Of a stretch of DNA of 64,000 nucleotides, positions 45,523-54,426 are shown one piece after another; positions within the stretch are counted from its first letter, which is position 1; each line of letters begins with the position of its first letter. Both the position numbers and the translations under genes were made by a program. Under the pieces are notes generated by a model that was not told where the DNA came from, did no database searches, and was given only the letters and a program-made list of their open reading frames with translations. The stretch is from JANNSX01 sp041397825. GTDB lineage: Bacteria; Pseudomonadota; Alphaproteobacteria; Rhizobiales; Hyphomicrobiaceae. The DNA lies in assembly GCA_041397825.1 (NCBI GenBank), contig JAWKVX010000007.1, positions 186,001 through 250,000 on the forward strand, given 5' to 3'.

Positions 45523-46796
45523 AGCCGCTCTCTATTGATCGCCCGCCAGCCGATGTCGCGGCGGCAGAAGCCGTCGGGCCAGTCGATGGCATCGACGGCG
45601 ACGTAGGCCCGGGCCTGGGCCTCGGCGATCGTCGCGCCGCGCGCCGTGACGTTGAGCACGCGGCCGCCATTGGCGACGAGGCGGGCGCCGTCGCGCTTCG
45701 TGCCGGCGTGGAAGATCTGGACACCGTCCATCTGGCCGGCCGTCTTGAGACCTCCGATCTCGCTACCCTTGGCGTAGTCGCCCGGATAGCCCTTCGCCGC
45801 CATGACGACGGTGAGCGCCGGATCATCGCGCCAATCGAGATCGATCTGCGCGAGCTTGCCGTCGACGGTCGCAAGGAGTGAGGGCAGCAGGTCCGACTTG
45901 AGCCTCAGCATCAGCACCTGGCACTCCGGGTCGCCGAAGCGGACATTGTACTCGATCAGTTTCGGTCCATGCTTCGTGATCATCAGTCCGGCATAGAGCA
46001 CGCCCTTGAAGGGTGTGCCGCGGCGGGCCATGGCGGTGACCGTCGGCTGAATGATCTCCCGTAAGGTACGGGCGCACAAGTCTGCCGTCATGACGGGAGC
46101 CGGCGAGTAGGCCCCCATGCCGCCTGTATTGGGGCCGGTGTCGCCGTCGAAAGCCCGCTTGTGGTCCTGGGCGGTGACGAGCGGCAGCGCATCGACGCCG
46201 TCGACGAGGGCGAAGTAGCTCGCTTCCTCGCCGTCGAGAAATTCCTCGACGACGACCTCTGCCCCGGCGGCACCGAGCGCGCCGGAGAAGCACACGTCGA
46301 TGGCGGCTTCCGCCTCGGCGAGGGTCATGGCGACGGTGACGCCCTTGCCGGCCGCCAGCCCATCCGCCTTGACGACGATGGGAGCGCCTTGCTCGGCCGC
46401 GTAGGCGCGCGCTGGAGCGGCCTCGGTGAAGCGGCGATAGCGACCCGTCGGAATGCCGGCCTCGGCGCAGAGGTCCTTCGTATAGCCTTTCGAGCCTTCC
46501 AATTGCGCGGCCGCCTTCGTCGGTCCGAAGGCCTTGATGCCGGCCGAAGCGAGATCGTCGACGAGGCCGGCGACGAGCGGGGCCTCCGGGCCGACGACGA
46601 CGAAGCCGATACTCCTGTCGCGGCAGAACCGGATGACCGCGCCATGGTCGGTGACATCGAGCACAGCAAGCTCGGCAAGCTCGGCAATGCCAGGATTGCC
46701 GGGCGCGGCGTAGAGCTTGGTGAGAAGGGGGCTCTTGGCGATGGCCCAGGCGAGCGCATGCTCGCGGCCGCCCGAGCCGATGAGGAGAATGTTCAT
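45519..46796 (-). CDS. purD: Phosphoribosylamine--glycine ligase
   Basis: Second step of purine biosynthesis (GAR synthetase, ATP-grasp). 425 aa, standard. N-terminus MNILLIGSGGREHALAWAIA, ATP-grasp strings VVKADGLAAGKGVTVAMTLA and EASYFALVDGVDALPLVTAQ, substrate segment NTGGMGAYSPAPVM, and metal-site NVRFGDPECQVLMLRL. Start at 46796 gives the canonical N-terminus, with the open frame continuing upstream without support. Confidence 0.96.
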   Translation of the reverse strand: MNILLIGSGGREHALAWAIAKSPLLTKLYAAPGNPGIAELAELAVLDVTDHGAVIRFCRDRSIGFVVVGPEAPLVAGLVDDLASAGIKAFGPTKAAAQLEGSKGYTKDLCAEAGIPTGRYRRFTEAAPARAYAAEQGAPIVVKADGLAAGKGVTVAMTLAEAEAAIDVCFSGALGAAGAEVVVEEFLDGEEASYFALVDGVDALPLVTAQDHKRAFDGDTGPNTGGMGAYSPAPVMTADLCARTLREIIQPTVTAMARRGTPFKGVLYAGLMITKHGPKLIEYNVRFGDPECQVLMLRLKSDLLPSLLATVDGKLAQIDLDWRDDPALTVVMAAKGYPGDYAKGSEIGGLKTAGQMDGVQIFHAGTKRDGARLVANGGRVLNVTARGATIAEAQARAYVAVDAIDWPDGFCRRDIGWRAINRERL

Positions 46797-47128
46797 GGCG
46801 CTTTCCGTGCCCGTTCGGCGGGGGCCGGTCAAGCACCCGTTTGGGCGCTGCTGCTCGTGTGGCGTCGCGCCTTTGCTGACCTGTGATGCAGCTAGGGTGG
46901 GGTCAACAAACACACCATCAACGCCACAGCCCGTCGATGATGGTCCGCTTGGCCGTCATGTCGCGCCAGAATCGTAGGCTCGCGCCTCCCGACTTCGATT
47001 TTGGAGCGATGGGACACCTGTCGTTTCCGGTCCACTTGGGAGAAATCGAGAGCCGGAGCATCTCCAGCGGTCAGGAGAGAGCTTCAGGGGCCCCAACGGG
47101 TCGAGCGGTGGCGTCGGTCACGATCCGG
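46797..47128. other. 332-base gap between purD and ccrM
   Basis: Holds the upstream region of purD (minus strand) and the downstream region of ccrM (minus strand). I see no supported gene; the open frame crossing it on the plus strand is antisense to ccrM. No purine-riboswitch-like structure and no clear terminator were recognised. Confidence 0.5.
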
Positions 47129-48256
47129 TCAGCGCAGCGTCTCGCCCGCCTCTCCACTGAGCCCGAGCCTGACCCGTGCCTCCGATCTCAGACGATCGAT
47201 CGGGGCCAGTTTGCCGCCGGTCTCGTAGTGCCAGAACATCCAGCCGTTGCAGGCGGCCCGGCCCTGGACGAGGGCACCGAGCTTGTGGATCGAGCCCTGG
47301 GCGCCGGGCACCGCCAGTGTGCCGTCGATGCGGACCTCTGCCTTGTGCGTGCGGCGGCCGTCGAAGAGCGCGCTGCCGGGCGCGATCATGCCGAGCTCGA
47401 CGATCGTGCCGAATCCGACCCGTGGCTCGGCCCGACGGCTCTTGAGCACCTCGAGCGCTCGGTCGCCGGCCGGCTCCACCCGGTCGATCCGCTCCTGCGC
47501 GGCCCGCGCATAATCACTGTCACGCTCGATGCCGATCCAGCGCCGGCCGAGCCGCTTGGCGACGGCACCCGTCGTGCCGGTGCCGAAGAAAGGATCGAGC
47601 ACGACATCACCCGGATTGGTGGAGGCGATCAAAACGCGGTGCAGGAGGGATTCCGGTTTCTGCGTCGGATGCGCCTTGCGCCCGCCCTCGTCCTTCAGGC
47701 GCTCCGGTCCGGAGCAGATCGGCAGCAGCCAGTCAGAGCGCATCTGCACGTCGTCCGAGATGGCCTTGAGCGCCTCATAGTTGAAGGTGTATCGGGAGGA
47801 CTTCTCCCGGGCGGCCCAGATGAGGGTCTCGTGCGCGTTGGTGAGCCGGCGTCCCCGGAAATTGGGCATCGGGTTGACCTTGCGCCAGACGACGTCGTTG
47901 AGCAACCAGTAGCCGAGATCCTGCAAGGCGACGCCGAGCCGGAAGATGTTGTGATACGAGCCGATGACCCAGATCGCACCGTCGGGCTTCAGCACGCGCC
48001 GGCACTCGGCGAGCCATTGGTGCGTGAACCTGTCGTAGGTCTCGAAGCTGCCGAACTGGTCCCAGTCCTGATGGACGCCGTCTACCAGCGTGTTGTTCGG
48101 ACGGAGGAGATCGCCGGCGAGCTGAAGATTGTAAGGGGGATCAGCAAACACCAGATCGACACTGGAGGATGGCAGGCGGGCGAGTGCCTCGAGGCAGTCG
48201 CCGATCTCGATCCGGCACTTCGACTGAGCTTCATTCTGACGGCGACGCTGACCCAT
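47129..48256 (-). CDS. ccrM: Adenine-specific DNA methyltransferase, CcrM type
   Basis: Beta-class N6-adenine methyltransferase. 375 aa, similar to Caulobacter CcrM (358). DPPY catalytic motif at residues 39-42 (VFADPPYNLQL), the SAM-binding motif LDPFFGTGTTGAVAKR, and the C-terminal RAMA-like extension typical of CcrM (ELGMIAPGSALFDGRRTHKA, HKLGALVQGRAACNGW). CcrM methylates GANTC once per cell cycle in alphaproteobacteria. The 138 bases upstream contain a CtrA-like box. The gene follows rnhB on the same strand, a conserved neighbourhood in this class. Confidence 0.95.
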   Translation of the reverse strand: MGQRRRQNEAQSKCRIEIGDCLEALARLPSSSVDLVFADPPYNLQLAGDLLRPNNTLVDGVHQDWDQFGSFETYDRFTHQWLAECRRVLKPDGAIWVIGSYHNIFRLGVALQDLGYWLLNDVVWRKVNPMPNFRGRRLTNAHETLIWAAREKSSRYTFNYEALKAISDDVQMRSDWLLPICSGPERLKDEGGRKAHPTQKPESLLHRVLIASTNPGDVVLDPFFGTGTTGAVAKRLGRRWIGIERDSDYARAAQERIDRVEPAGDRALEVLKSRRAEPRVGFGTIVELGMIAPGSALFDGRRTHKAEVRIDGTLAVPGAQGSIHKLGALVQGRAACNGWMFWHYETGGKLAPIDRLRSEARVRLGLSGEAGETLR

Positions 48257-48343
48257 GTGACGCTACTCTCGATACCAAACACCAACTGTGCGAACTCCAA
48301 GGCGTACCCTCCGACCTCAGACGCAGACACATGCGGCGACGCG

Positions 48344-48358
48344 TTAAGGGATAGCTAA
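48344..48358 (-). promoter_or_regulatory. Candidate CtrA box upstream of ccrM
   Basis: Reading the minus strand: TTAG-CTATCCC-TTAA, then C, i.e. one mismatch from the TTAA-N7-TTAA CtrA consensus, about 90-100 bases before the ccrM start. A weaker match (TTTA-N7-TTAA) lies just upstream at about 48367-48381. In Caulobacter ccrM is directly activated by CtrA. Confidence 0.5.
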
Positions 48359-48394
48359 GGCCGGTTAATATTCCGTAAATGGCTAACGGTTCGT

Positions 48395-49051
48395 TTACGT
48401 TTGATTGTCCTCCGCGTTCGTCGATTCGCCGAGCGCAGCCGCGACCGGGGCGAACGACCGCCGATGTTCAGGCGTCGGCCCGAGCCGCCGGAGGGCTGCC
48501 AGATGCTCCGCAGTGCCATAGCCCTTGTGCCGCTCGAACCCGAAGGCGGGATAGCGGTCCGCCAGCTCGCGCATCGCGCGATCGCGTGTCACCTTGGCGA
48601 CGATCGAGGCAGCGGCGATCGAGGCCACCTTGGCATCCCCGGAAACGATGGTCTCGATGGTGCAGTCGAGTTCCGGGGCCCGATTGCCGTCGACGAGGGC
48701 CGTCGCCGGGCGCCGGCCGAGCCGGCGGGCTGCCTCGGCCATGGCCCACAGGGTTGCCCGGAGGATGTTGTCGCGGTCGATGCGGTGGACGTCGGCGATG
48801 CCGACGCCGATCTCCGCCGATCGCGAGAGGTCGGTGAACAAGCGCTCACGAGCCTCGGGCGTGAGACGTTTCGAGTCGTCGAGACCTTCGGGAATGCAAG
48901 CGGGATCGAGAATGACGGCGGCCGCGACCACCGGGCCGGCAAGGGGGCCTCTTCCGGCCTCGTCGATGCCGGCAATAGGGCCGCGTCCCGCCGCCATGAG
49001 TCTCAGCTCATGCTCGAAATCCGGCCCGGATCGTGCGCGTTGCCTGCCCAT
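48395..49051 (-). CDS. rnhB: Ribonuclease HII
   Basis: Removes ribonucleotides and RNA from RNA-DNA hybrids. 218 aa. Catalytic acidic residues: D30 and E31 in AGIDEAGRGPLAGPVVAAA, and later Asp in TALVDGNRAPELD. The family's SIAAASIVAKVTRDRAM and GFERHKGYGTAEHLAAL follow. Start 49051 (MGRQRARSGPD) chosen for family length; the frame upstream is antisense noise. ccrM follows 138 bases downstream. Confidence 0.95.
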   Translation of the reverse strand: MGRQRARSGPDFEHELRLMAAGRGPIAGIDEAGRGPLAGPVVAAAVILDPACIPEGLDDSKRLTPEARERLFTDLSRSAEIGVGIADVHRIDRDNILRATLWAMAEAARRLGRRPATALVDGNRAPELDCTIETIVSGDAKVASIAAASIVAKVTRDRAMRELADRYPAFGFERHKGYGTAEHLAALRRLGPTPEHRRSFAPVAAALGESTNAEDNQT

Positions 49052-49143
49052 GAGGCCGAGACTAGCGCGGACCGAACGGCTCGGCACGTGCCTACAACTC
49101 GGCGCTGCCTTCTGCGCAAAGGATGCCGGCATCGGGGCCTCGG

Positions 49144-50262
49144 TCACAGGAGACGCATTTGCTGGCCCGGCAGGACCGGCGGCTCGAACAGATCGGTCCT
49201 CAGATGCTCGCGTCTCTGGTTGAGACCAAGCCGCTTGAGGGCGAGCTGAAATCTCCGGGCGATCAGCTGCGCATAGGGGCCCGTGCCCTTCTGCCGGACA
49301 TGCCAGCGCGAGTCGTAGTCCTTGCCTTCGCGCATCTCCCGCAGGATCGCCATGACCCGCCGCGCACGGTCGGGCGCGTGCTCCGCCAGCCATTCGCCGA
49401 AGAGATCCTTGATCTCGAGCGGCAAACGCAACAGCACATAGCCGGCCTCTGAGGCGCCGGCGTCGCGCGCCGCCTCGAGGATACCCTCGAGCTCGCTGTC
49501 GGTCAGTGACGGCACGATCGGGGCGACCATCACCGCCGTCGGAATACCGGCGGCACTCACCTGACGGAGGGCCTCGAGGCGCCGCTCTGGCGTCGCGGCG
49601 CGCGGCTCCATGCGACGCGCGAGGTGACGGTCGAGCGTCGTAATCGAGAGGGCGACCTTGGCCAGGCCCTGCCGGGCCATCTCGCCGAGAATGTCGATAT
49701 CCCGCGTCACCAGTGCCGATTTCGTGACGATGCCCACGGGATGTCGGGTCTTTCGCAGCACCTCGAGGATCTGCCGCGTGATCTCGTAGCGCCGCTCGAT
49801 CGGCTGGTAGGGGTCGGTATTGGTGCCGAGCGCAATCGTGCTCGCGCGATAACCAGGCTCCGCCAGCTCCGCTTCGAGCCGATCCCGGGCATTGGCCTTG
49901 GCATAGAGCCGCGTCTCGAAGTCGAGGCCCGCCGAGTGACCGAGATAGCAATGGGTCGGGCGCGCGTAGCAGTAGATGCAGCCATGCTCGCAGCCTCGGT
50001 AGGCATTGATCGACTGGTCGAAGGAGATGTCGGGAGACTGGTTCGTGGTAATGATGGTGCGCGCGGCCTCGATCTGCACCTCGGTCAGCGCCGGGGTCGC
50101 GTCAGCGAGGCTGTGCCATCCATCATCGATCGGCTGCCGGCTCTCGACCTCGAAGCGACCGCTCACGTTGCTGGCAGCGCCACGGCCTCGCCGGGCGTCG
50201 ATCGGAATAGCGGGATACTCAGGATCGTGCACAGACGCCGCTCCGCAATTGGGACGGCACAA
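49144..50262 (-). CDS. Radical SAM protein, PA0069/SplB-like family
   Basis: 372 aa. The 4Fe-4S cysteines are C91, C95 and C98 in the RGCEHGCIYCYARPTH motif. The remainder (ALGTNTDPYQPIERRY, VGIVTKSALVTRDIDIL, KVALSITTLDRHLARRMEP) is typical of the PA0069 family of bacterial radical SAM proteins, related to spore photoproduct lyase-like enzymes but of uncertain function. Start at 50262 or at a GTG (VHDPEYPAIP) about 10 residues later. Lies upstream of rnhB and ccrM on the same strand. Confidence 0.88.
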   Translation of the reverse strand: MCRPNCGAASVHDPEYPAIPIDARRGRGAASNVSGRFEVESRQPIDDGWHSLADATPALTEVQIEAARTIITTNQSPDISFDQSINAYRGCEHGCIYCYARPTHCYLGHSAGLDFETRLYAKANARDRLEAELAEPGYRASTIALGTNTDPYQPIERRYEITRQILEVLRKTRHPVGIVTKSALVTRDIDILGEMARQGLAKVALSITTLDRHLARRMEPRAATPERRLEALRQVSAAGIPTAVMVAPIVPSLTDSELEGILEAARDAGASEAGYVLLRLPLEIKDLFGEWLAEHAPDRARRVMAILREMREGKDYDSRWHVRQKGTGPYAQLIARRFQLALKRLGLNQRREHLRTDLFEPPVLPGQQMRLL

Positions 50263-50313
50263 ATCTAGAGCAAAAAATGGAACAAATCAAGAACAATCTT
50301 CTGGAGCGGTTGG

Positions 50314-50366
50314 TGCGGAGGCGTGGACCACTTCCGGCCTCCTACGAGGCCGGAAGCACCTCCGCA
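50314..50366. terminator. Nested hairpin between XRE gene and radical SAM gene
   Basis: Inner perfect 11-bp stem CTTCCGGCCTC-CTAC-GAGGCCGGAAG (50331-50356) enclosed by TGCGGAGG / CCTCCGCA (50314-50321 and 50359-50366). It lies just after the XRE gene stop. There is no U-tract directly after the stem on the minus strand, so a terminator is likely but an RNA regulatory or protein-binding role is possible. Confidence 0.5.
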
Positions 50367-50375
50367 GGAACAGGC

Positions 50376-50672
50376 CTACCCCTCGAAGAGAATTTGGTGC
50401 GTCACCGGATCATAGTAGCGCAGCAGACGCTTCACGAAAGGCTTGGGACTGATACCGAGGGCGCGCGCCCAATCGCGATAGCGATCCGGCGGCAGGCGTC
50501 CGCGTCCCGTCTCGAGTTGTGAGATGAACGTGTAGTACTCGGCACCAACCAGAGTTGCGAGTTCGCGCTGCGACAGGCCCTTCTTCTCGCGAAGCTCCCG
50601 GAGCCAGGTGCCGGCCTCGCGTCTCAGCGCCTGTGTGCGCTTGTCAGATCGCTTTTGTGGATTCCCATACAT
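50376..50672 (-). CDS. Small XRE-family DNA-binding protein
   Basis: 98 aa with an HTH of the lambda-Cro/XRE type at residues 24-60 (LRELREKKGLSQRELATLVG, FISQLETGRGRLP), followed by DRYRDWARALGISPKPFVKR. Conserved small XRE proteins of this length occur in Rhizobiales, function unknown. About 200 bases of apparently empty sequence lie upstream. Its start has no strong ribosome site that I can point to. Confidence 0.8.
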   Translation of the reverse strand: MYGNPQKRSDKRTQALRREAGTWLRELREKKGLSQRELATLVGAEYYTFISQLETGRGRLPPDRYRDWARALGISPKPFVKRLLRYYDPVTHQILFEG

Positions 50673-50868
50673 GTTCCGTCGTCCCTAGTTGATGACTGGC
50701 GGACGCAAGTGTCCGCTCGTTGCAGATTTGTGATACGAGCAAAATGTGTTGTTGTAAAGAAATCAGTTCACGGAACACTATGTACGCCATTGCGTATTTC
50801 GATTCGGGCAGTATGCGGTGGTCGTCGACGGACGATGAGTGAGACGCGCGCGTAAAGGCCGTGCAGGT

Positions 50869-52659
50869 TTAACGTCCGTCGGCTCTTTGCGGACGCATAC
50901 TGCGAATCGGCGTCGCTGCCGCCGATGGCTGCGCCGGCATCGCGGCGCGAGGGCCCTGCCGCGACTTGTTGAGCTCGGCCAGAACCTGATCCTTTGGCCC
51001 AAACAGTTTGACGGCTCCGTCCGTCAGGACGAGCATCTTATCGGCATCGGCGACGAGACTGGGTTTGTGCGTGACCAGAACTGTGGTCGTACCTTTCGCC
51101 TTCAGTCGTCGGATCGTATTGCCCAGGGCCTCGTCGCCGGCGACATCGAGGTTGGCATTGGGTTCATCCAGCACGACGAGCTTGGGATCGCCGAAGACGG
51201 CCCGCGCCAACCCGATGCGCTGCCGCTGTCCGGCCGAGAGCGTGAGGCCGCTCTCGCCGATCTCGGTCTCGTAGCCGTTCGGCAGCTCGTCGATCAGTCC
51301 ATCCGCACCGGCGAGAGCGACGGCGGCCTTGATCTCGTCGAGCGTGGCCGGCCGGAAGCGGGCGATGTTCTCGCCGATGCTGCCGGAGAACAGCTCGACG
51401 TCTTGCGGCAGATAACCGATGTGCGGCCCGAGCCGCTCGGGCTCCCAGTGACGGAGATCAGAGCCGTCGAGGCGAACCGCGCCGGCTGCAATTGGCCAGA
51501 CACCGACGAGCACGCGCGCCAAAGTCGACTTGCCGGCGGCCGATGGACCGACGATCGCCAGCACCTCGCCTGCGCCGATGCCGAAGCTGACGTTTCTGAG
51601 AATGATCTGTTGGCGTCCGGGTGCCGTCACGCTCACGCCTTCCGCCGTGACGGTGCCCTTCGGCGTCGGCAGCGGCGTCCGCTCCATCTGTTGCGGGACT
51701 GCCGATAGGAGCTGCTCGACCCGGCTCCAGGCCTGCCGGGCGGTCTGGAAACCCTTCCATTGGGCGACCACCTGCTCGACCGGCTGCAGAGCGCGCCCCA
51801 TCATGATCGAGGCGGCGATCATCGTTCCAGCCGTGATGTCGCCGCGCACCGCCAGCCAGGCGCCGACACCGAGGATTCCCGACTGCACGAATTGCCTGAC
51901 GAACTTCGTCGACGACAGAATACTGGCAGCCCGGTCGCTGGTTTGTGATTGCCAGGCGATGGCATCCCGATGTTTGTCCACCCAGCGGCCGTGCAACGCC
52001 GCCTGCATGCCAAGGGCATGGATCACCTCGACGTTGCGCGTGGTCGCCGTTACGTAGTTGTTGGCCTCGATGCTCGAGCGAGCGGCCGCCTGCAGGCCTT
52101 TTCGGGTGGCCCGCTCATTGGCGAAGGCTAGCAAGAAGAGCAGCACCGCTCCGCCGAGAGCAACCAGACCGAGGATGGGATGGAACCAGAAGCATACGGC
52201 GACGAAGATCGGTGCGAAGGGCGTGTCCGTCAATGTCGTCACTGCGGCGCCGCTCCAGAAGTCGCGGATGACGTCGAGATCGCGCAGGGACTGAACGGAA
52301 TTGCCGGTCTTGGAGGCAAGTGCGGTCATCAGCGCACTGTTGAAGAGCGGCCCGCGCAGCGCCTCGTCGAACTGGGCGCCGGCCCGCGACAGGACGCGGC
52401 CACGCACCAGGTCGATCAGCGCATAGGCGAACAGTAGGGCCGCCGCGATGATCGTCAGTGCCACCAGCGTCGGAACGCTGCGGCTCGCAACCACCCGGTC
52501 GTAGACCTCCAGCATGTAGACCGGTCCGACGAACAGCAGGATGTTGGCGAAAACGCTGAAGATCGCGAGAGGCAGGAAGGCACGTCGGAAAACGCCGAAG
52601 GCGGTCCCGAGGGGTGTCGGTTGAGCGTGTCCAGGGCCGCCCTGTCGTCCCGCCTGCAT
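50869..52659 (-). CDS. Type I secretion system permease/ATPase (PrtD/HlyB family)
   Basis: 596-aa inner-membrane ABC exporter of the type I secretion class. Short N-terminus without a C39-peptidase domain, TMD about 30-320 (VYMLEVYDRVVASRSVPTL), then the NBD: Walker A VGPSAAGKSTLARVL, signature LTLSAGQRQRIGLARAV, Walker B KLVVLDEPNANLD, H-loop VLVTHKPSLV. PrtD-type exporters move RTX proteins with a C-terminal signal. No HlyD-type fusion gene or TolC gene lies next to it, although both are needed, so partners must be elsewhere. The RTX protein at 4428 is a candidate substrate. Confidence 0.92.
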   Translation of the reverse strand: MQAGRQGGPGHAQPTPLGTAFGVFRRAFLPLAIFSVFANILLFVGPVYMLEVYDRVVASRSVPTLVALTIIAAALLFAYALIDLVRGRVLSRAGAQFDEALRGPLFNSALMTALASKTGNSVQSLRDLDVIRDFWSGAAVTTLTDTPFAPIFVAVCFWFHPILGLVALGGAVLLFLLAFANERATRKGLQAAARSSIEANNYVTATTRNVEVIHALGMQAALHGRWVDKHRDAIAWQSQTSDRAASILSSTKFVRQFVQSGILGVGAWLAVRGDITAGTMIAASIMMGRALQPVEQVVAQWKGFQTARQAWSRVEQLLSAVPQQMERTPLPTPKGTVTAEGVSVTAPGRQQIILRNVSFGIGAGEVLAIVGPSAAGKSTLARVLVGVWPIAAGAVRLDGSDLRHWEPERLGPHIGYLPQDVELFSGSIGENIARFRPATLDEIKAAVALAGADGLIDELPNGYETEIGESGLTLSAGQRQRIGLARAVFGDPKLVVLDEPNANLDVAGDEALGNTIRRLKAKGTTTVLVTHKPSLVADADKMLVLTDGAVKLFGPKDQVLAELNKSRQGPRAAMPAQPSAAATPIRSMRPQRADGR

Positions 52660-52756
52660 GCTATGCCCCTCTTCCGCCCGGCCCTGTTTCGAACCCGCCC
52701 GGCGATTCGGCCGCAGCGAAGACTAGCCTGAACCCATCCGCAATGCACATGACATG

Positions 52757-53665
52757 TCAGACGGTAACAGTCCGGCGTGCGGCGCCACTGACCTCGACGA
52801 ACCCGGCGCCGACGATCAACAGTGAGCCGACGGCCTCGCGCCAGCCGAACGACTCGCCGGCAAAAAGTGCCGCCGTGACCGTACCCACCACCACCTCGGA
52901 CATCAGCAGGATGCCAACACGGCCGGCATCGAGAACCTGAGTGCTCCAGAGCAGCGCATAGGTCGACGGCACGAAGCCAGCCACGGACAAGAGGGCAATC
53001 CACGGGAGCGCTTCCGACATCACGCCGGGGCCCGGAGCCTCGCCGATCGGCCCGAGTGGCAGGCTGACCAGAGCGAGGGCCGCCAGCAGGCCGCCGATGG
53101 TGAATGCGGCGACCGGCGCGGTCACCACAAGGCTATGCTCGGCGTTCGATCGGGTCGAGCCGGCGGCCCACAGGACGCCGGCGATAAGGGCCATCCAGTC
53201 GCCGGCGTTGTGGGGGAGGGGCACCCCATGCGTACCGCCGAGGACGACGACGAGACCTGCGAAAGCGAGGGCCAAAGCCAAAATGCGACGACCAGTGATC
53301 AGACCGCCCCGAGTAGCCCAGGTGAGGAGTGTCGACCAGGCGGGCGAGACGTAGAACAGAAGCAGCGCGTGAATGACGTCGGTGGTGACAAGGCTCACGG
53401 TGTAAAGACTGAAGGCGGGTCCGGTCATCAGGCCGGTCAACAGGAACGACGTGCCGGCACGGTGCAGGGCCCGCCAGCTCCAGGCTGCCATCGGGATGAC
53501 GACCGCAAGCGAGATGACGAACAGCCAGAGCGCCAGCCATGTACTGTCGACGCCCATCCGGGCCAGGCTCCGTGCCGGCAGCCAGAACACGCCCCAGGCT
53601 GCGCCGGACAGCAGCACGGCGGCGCTCGCCAGTAGATCACGCCTGTTGACGGCCAATGTGCTCAT
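52757..53665 (-). CDS. EamA/DMT-family permease
   Basis: 302-aa drug/metabolite transporter with ten hydrophobic segments arranged as two EamA repeats (GAAWGVFWLPARSLARMG in the first, GVLWAAGSTRSNAEHSLV in the second, and VGTVTAALFAGESFGWREAVG near the C-terminus, a typical EamA end motif). Exported or imported solute is unknown. Ends about 100 bases before the type I exporter gene on the same strand. Confidence 0.88.
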   Translation of the reverse strand: MSTLAVNRRDLLASAAVLLSGAAWGVFWLPARSLARMGVDSTWLALWLFVISLAVVIPMAAWSWRALHRAGTSFLLTGLMTGPAFSLYTVSLVTTDVIHALLLFYVSPAWSTLLTWATRGGLITGRRILALALAFAGLVVVLGGTHGVPLPHNAGDWMALIAGVLWAAGSTRSNAEHSLVVTAPVAAFTIGGLLAALALVSLPLGPIGEAPGPGVMSEALPWIALLSVAGFVPSTYALLWSTQVLDAGRVGILLMSEVVVGTVTAALFAGESFGWREAVGSLLIVGAGFVEVSGAARRTVTV

Positions 53666-53813
53666 CCGATTGCTCGACTATCGAGGCATCTGCTTGCCGA
53701 TGTCGCCGGGCCCGGTCAAGGGGGGCGCATTCCGGTCGACCACTTGCGGAAAGTCTATGTCCGTCCGAGAAAGGGGCGGCGCCAACAGGCGCGTTGCCCC
53801 TAGGGAGCACCCC

Positions 53814-54425
53814 ATGATCGAAGCCTACGTCGCCGGCGGTACCAACGGCCAACGCATCGTCATCACACTTGAAGAGCTGGGCCTGGCCTACAAGCTCAAC
53901 AAGCTCTCCTTCGACAAGAATGAGCACAAATCGCCGGCCTACTTGAAGCTCAATCCGACGGGCCGAATCCCGACGATCGTCGACACGGACGCTCCCGGTG
54001 GTCCCTTCGTGCTGACGCAGACCATCGCCATCATGCTCTACCTTGCCGAGAAGGCGCAGAAGCTCACCGGCAAGACCCCGGCCGAGCGGGCTCGGGTCTA
54101 TGAGTGGATGATGTTCCAGGCGACCGATCTCTCACCGGGCATGGGGGTCGCCTTCTTCCTGGCCGAGCGGATGGAGCCAAAGCTGCCTCAGGCTCGGCCT
54201 GCCATCAAGGACCGCATCAACGTCCTCTACAAGCACATGGACGACCGGCTCGCTGCGAACAGGTTCCTGGCTGGCGACGGATTCAGTCTCGCCGACATTC
54301 TCGCCTGGCCGATGGCCGATACCTTCGAGCACGACAGGTTCAGCGGCTACGCCCATATTCAGCGCTGGCGCAAGGACATCGCCGAGCGACCGGGAGTCGT
54401 CAGGGCCAACACGGCGCTCGCCTGA
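53814..54425 (+). CDS. Glutathione S-transferase family protein
   Basis: 203-aa GST of the YfcG/YghU type, related to bacterial nu-class GSTs. N-terminal thioredoxin-like fold with GGTNGQRIVITLEEL and the glutathione-binding LNPTGRIPTIVD and VLTQTIAIMLYLAEKA, then the all-helical C-terminal domain (FLAGDGFSLADILAWPM). ATG at 53814 with AGGGAGCACCCC upstream. ybgC begins 1 base after the stop, so it is probably co-translated with ybgC. Confidence 0.9.
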   Translation: MIEAYVAGGTNGQRIVITLEELGLAYKLNKLSFDKNEHKSPAYLKLNPTGRIPTIVDTDAPGGPFVLTQTIAIMLYLAEKAQKLTGKTPAERARVYEWMMFQATDLSPGMGVAFFLAERMEPKLPQARPAIKDRINVLYKHMDDRLAANRFLAGDGFSLADILAWPMADTFEHDRFSGYAHIQRWRKDIAERPGVVRANTALA

Positions 54426-54426
54426 G

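Noticed and set aside
46797..46880. Possible purine riboswitch upstream of purD
   Set aside because: No recognisable three-way junction or conserved loop sequences.
46883..48358. 491-codon open frame on the plus strand antisense to ccrM
   Set aside because: Low-complexity Arg/Ala/Gly-rich product without family motifs and exactly opposite ccrM; a GC-rich shadow frame.
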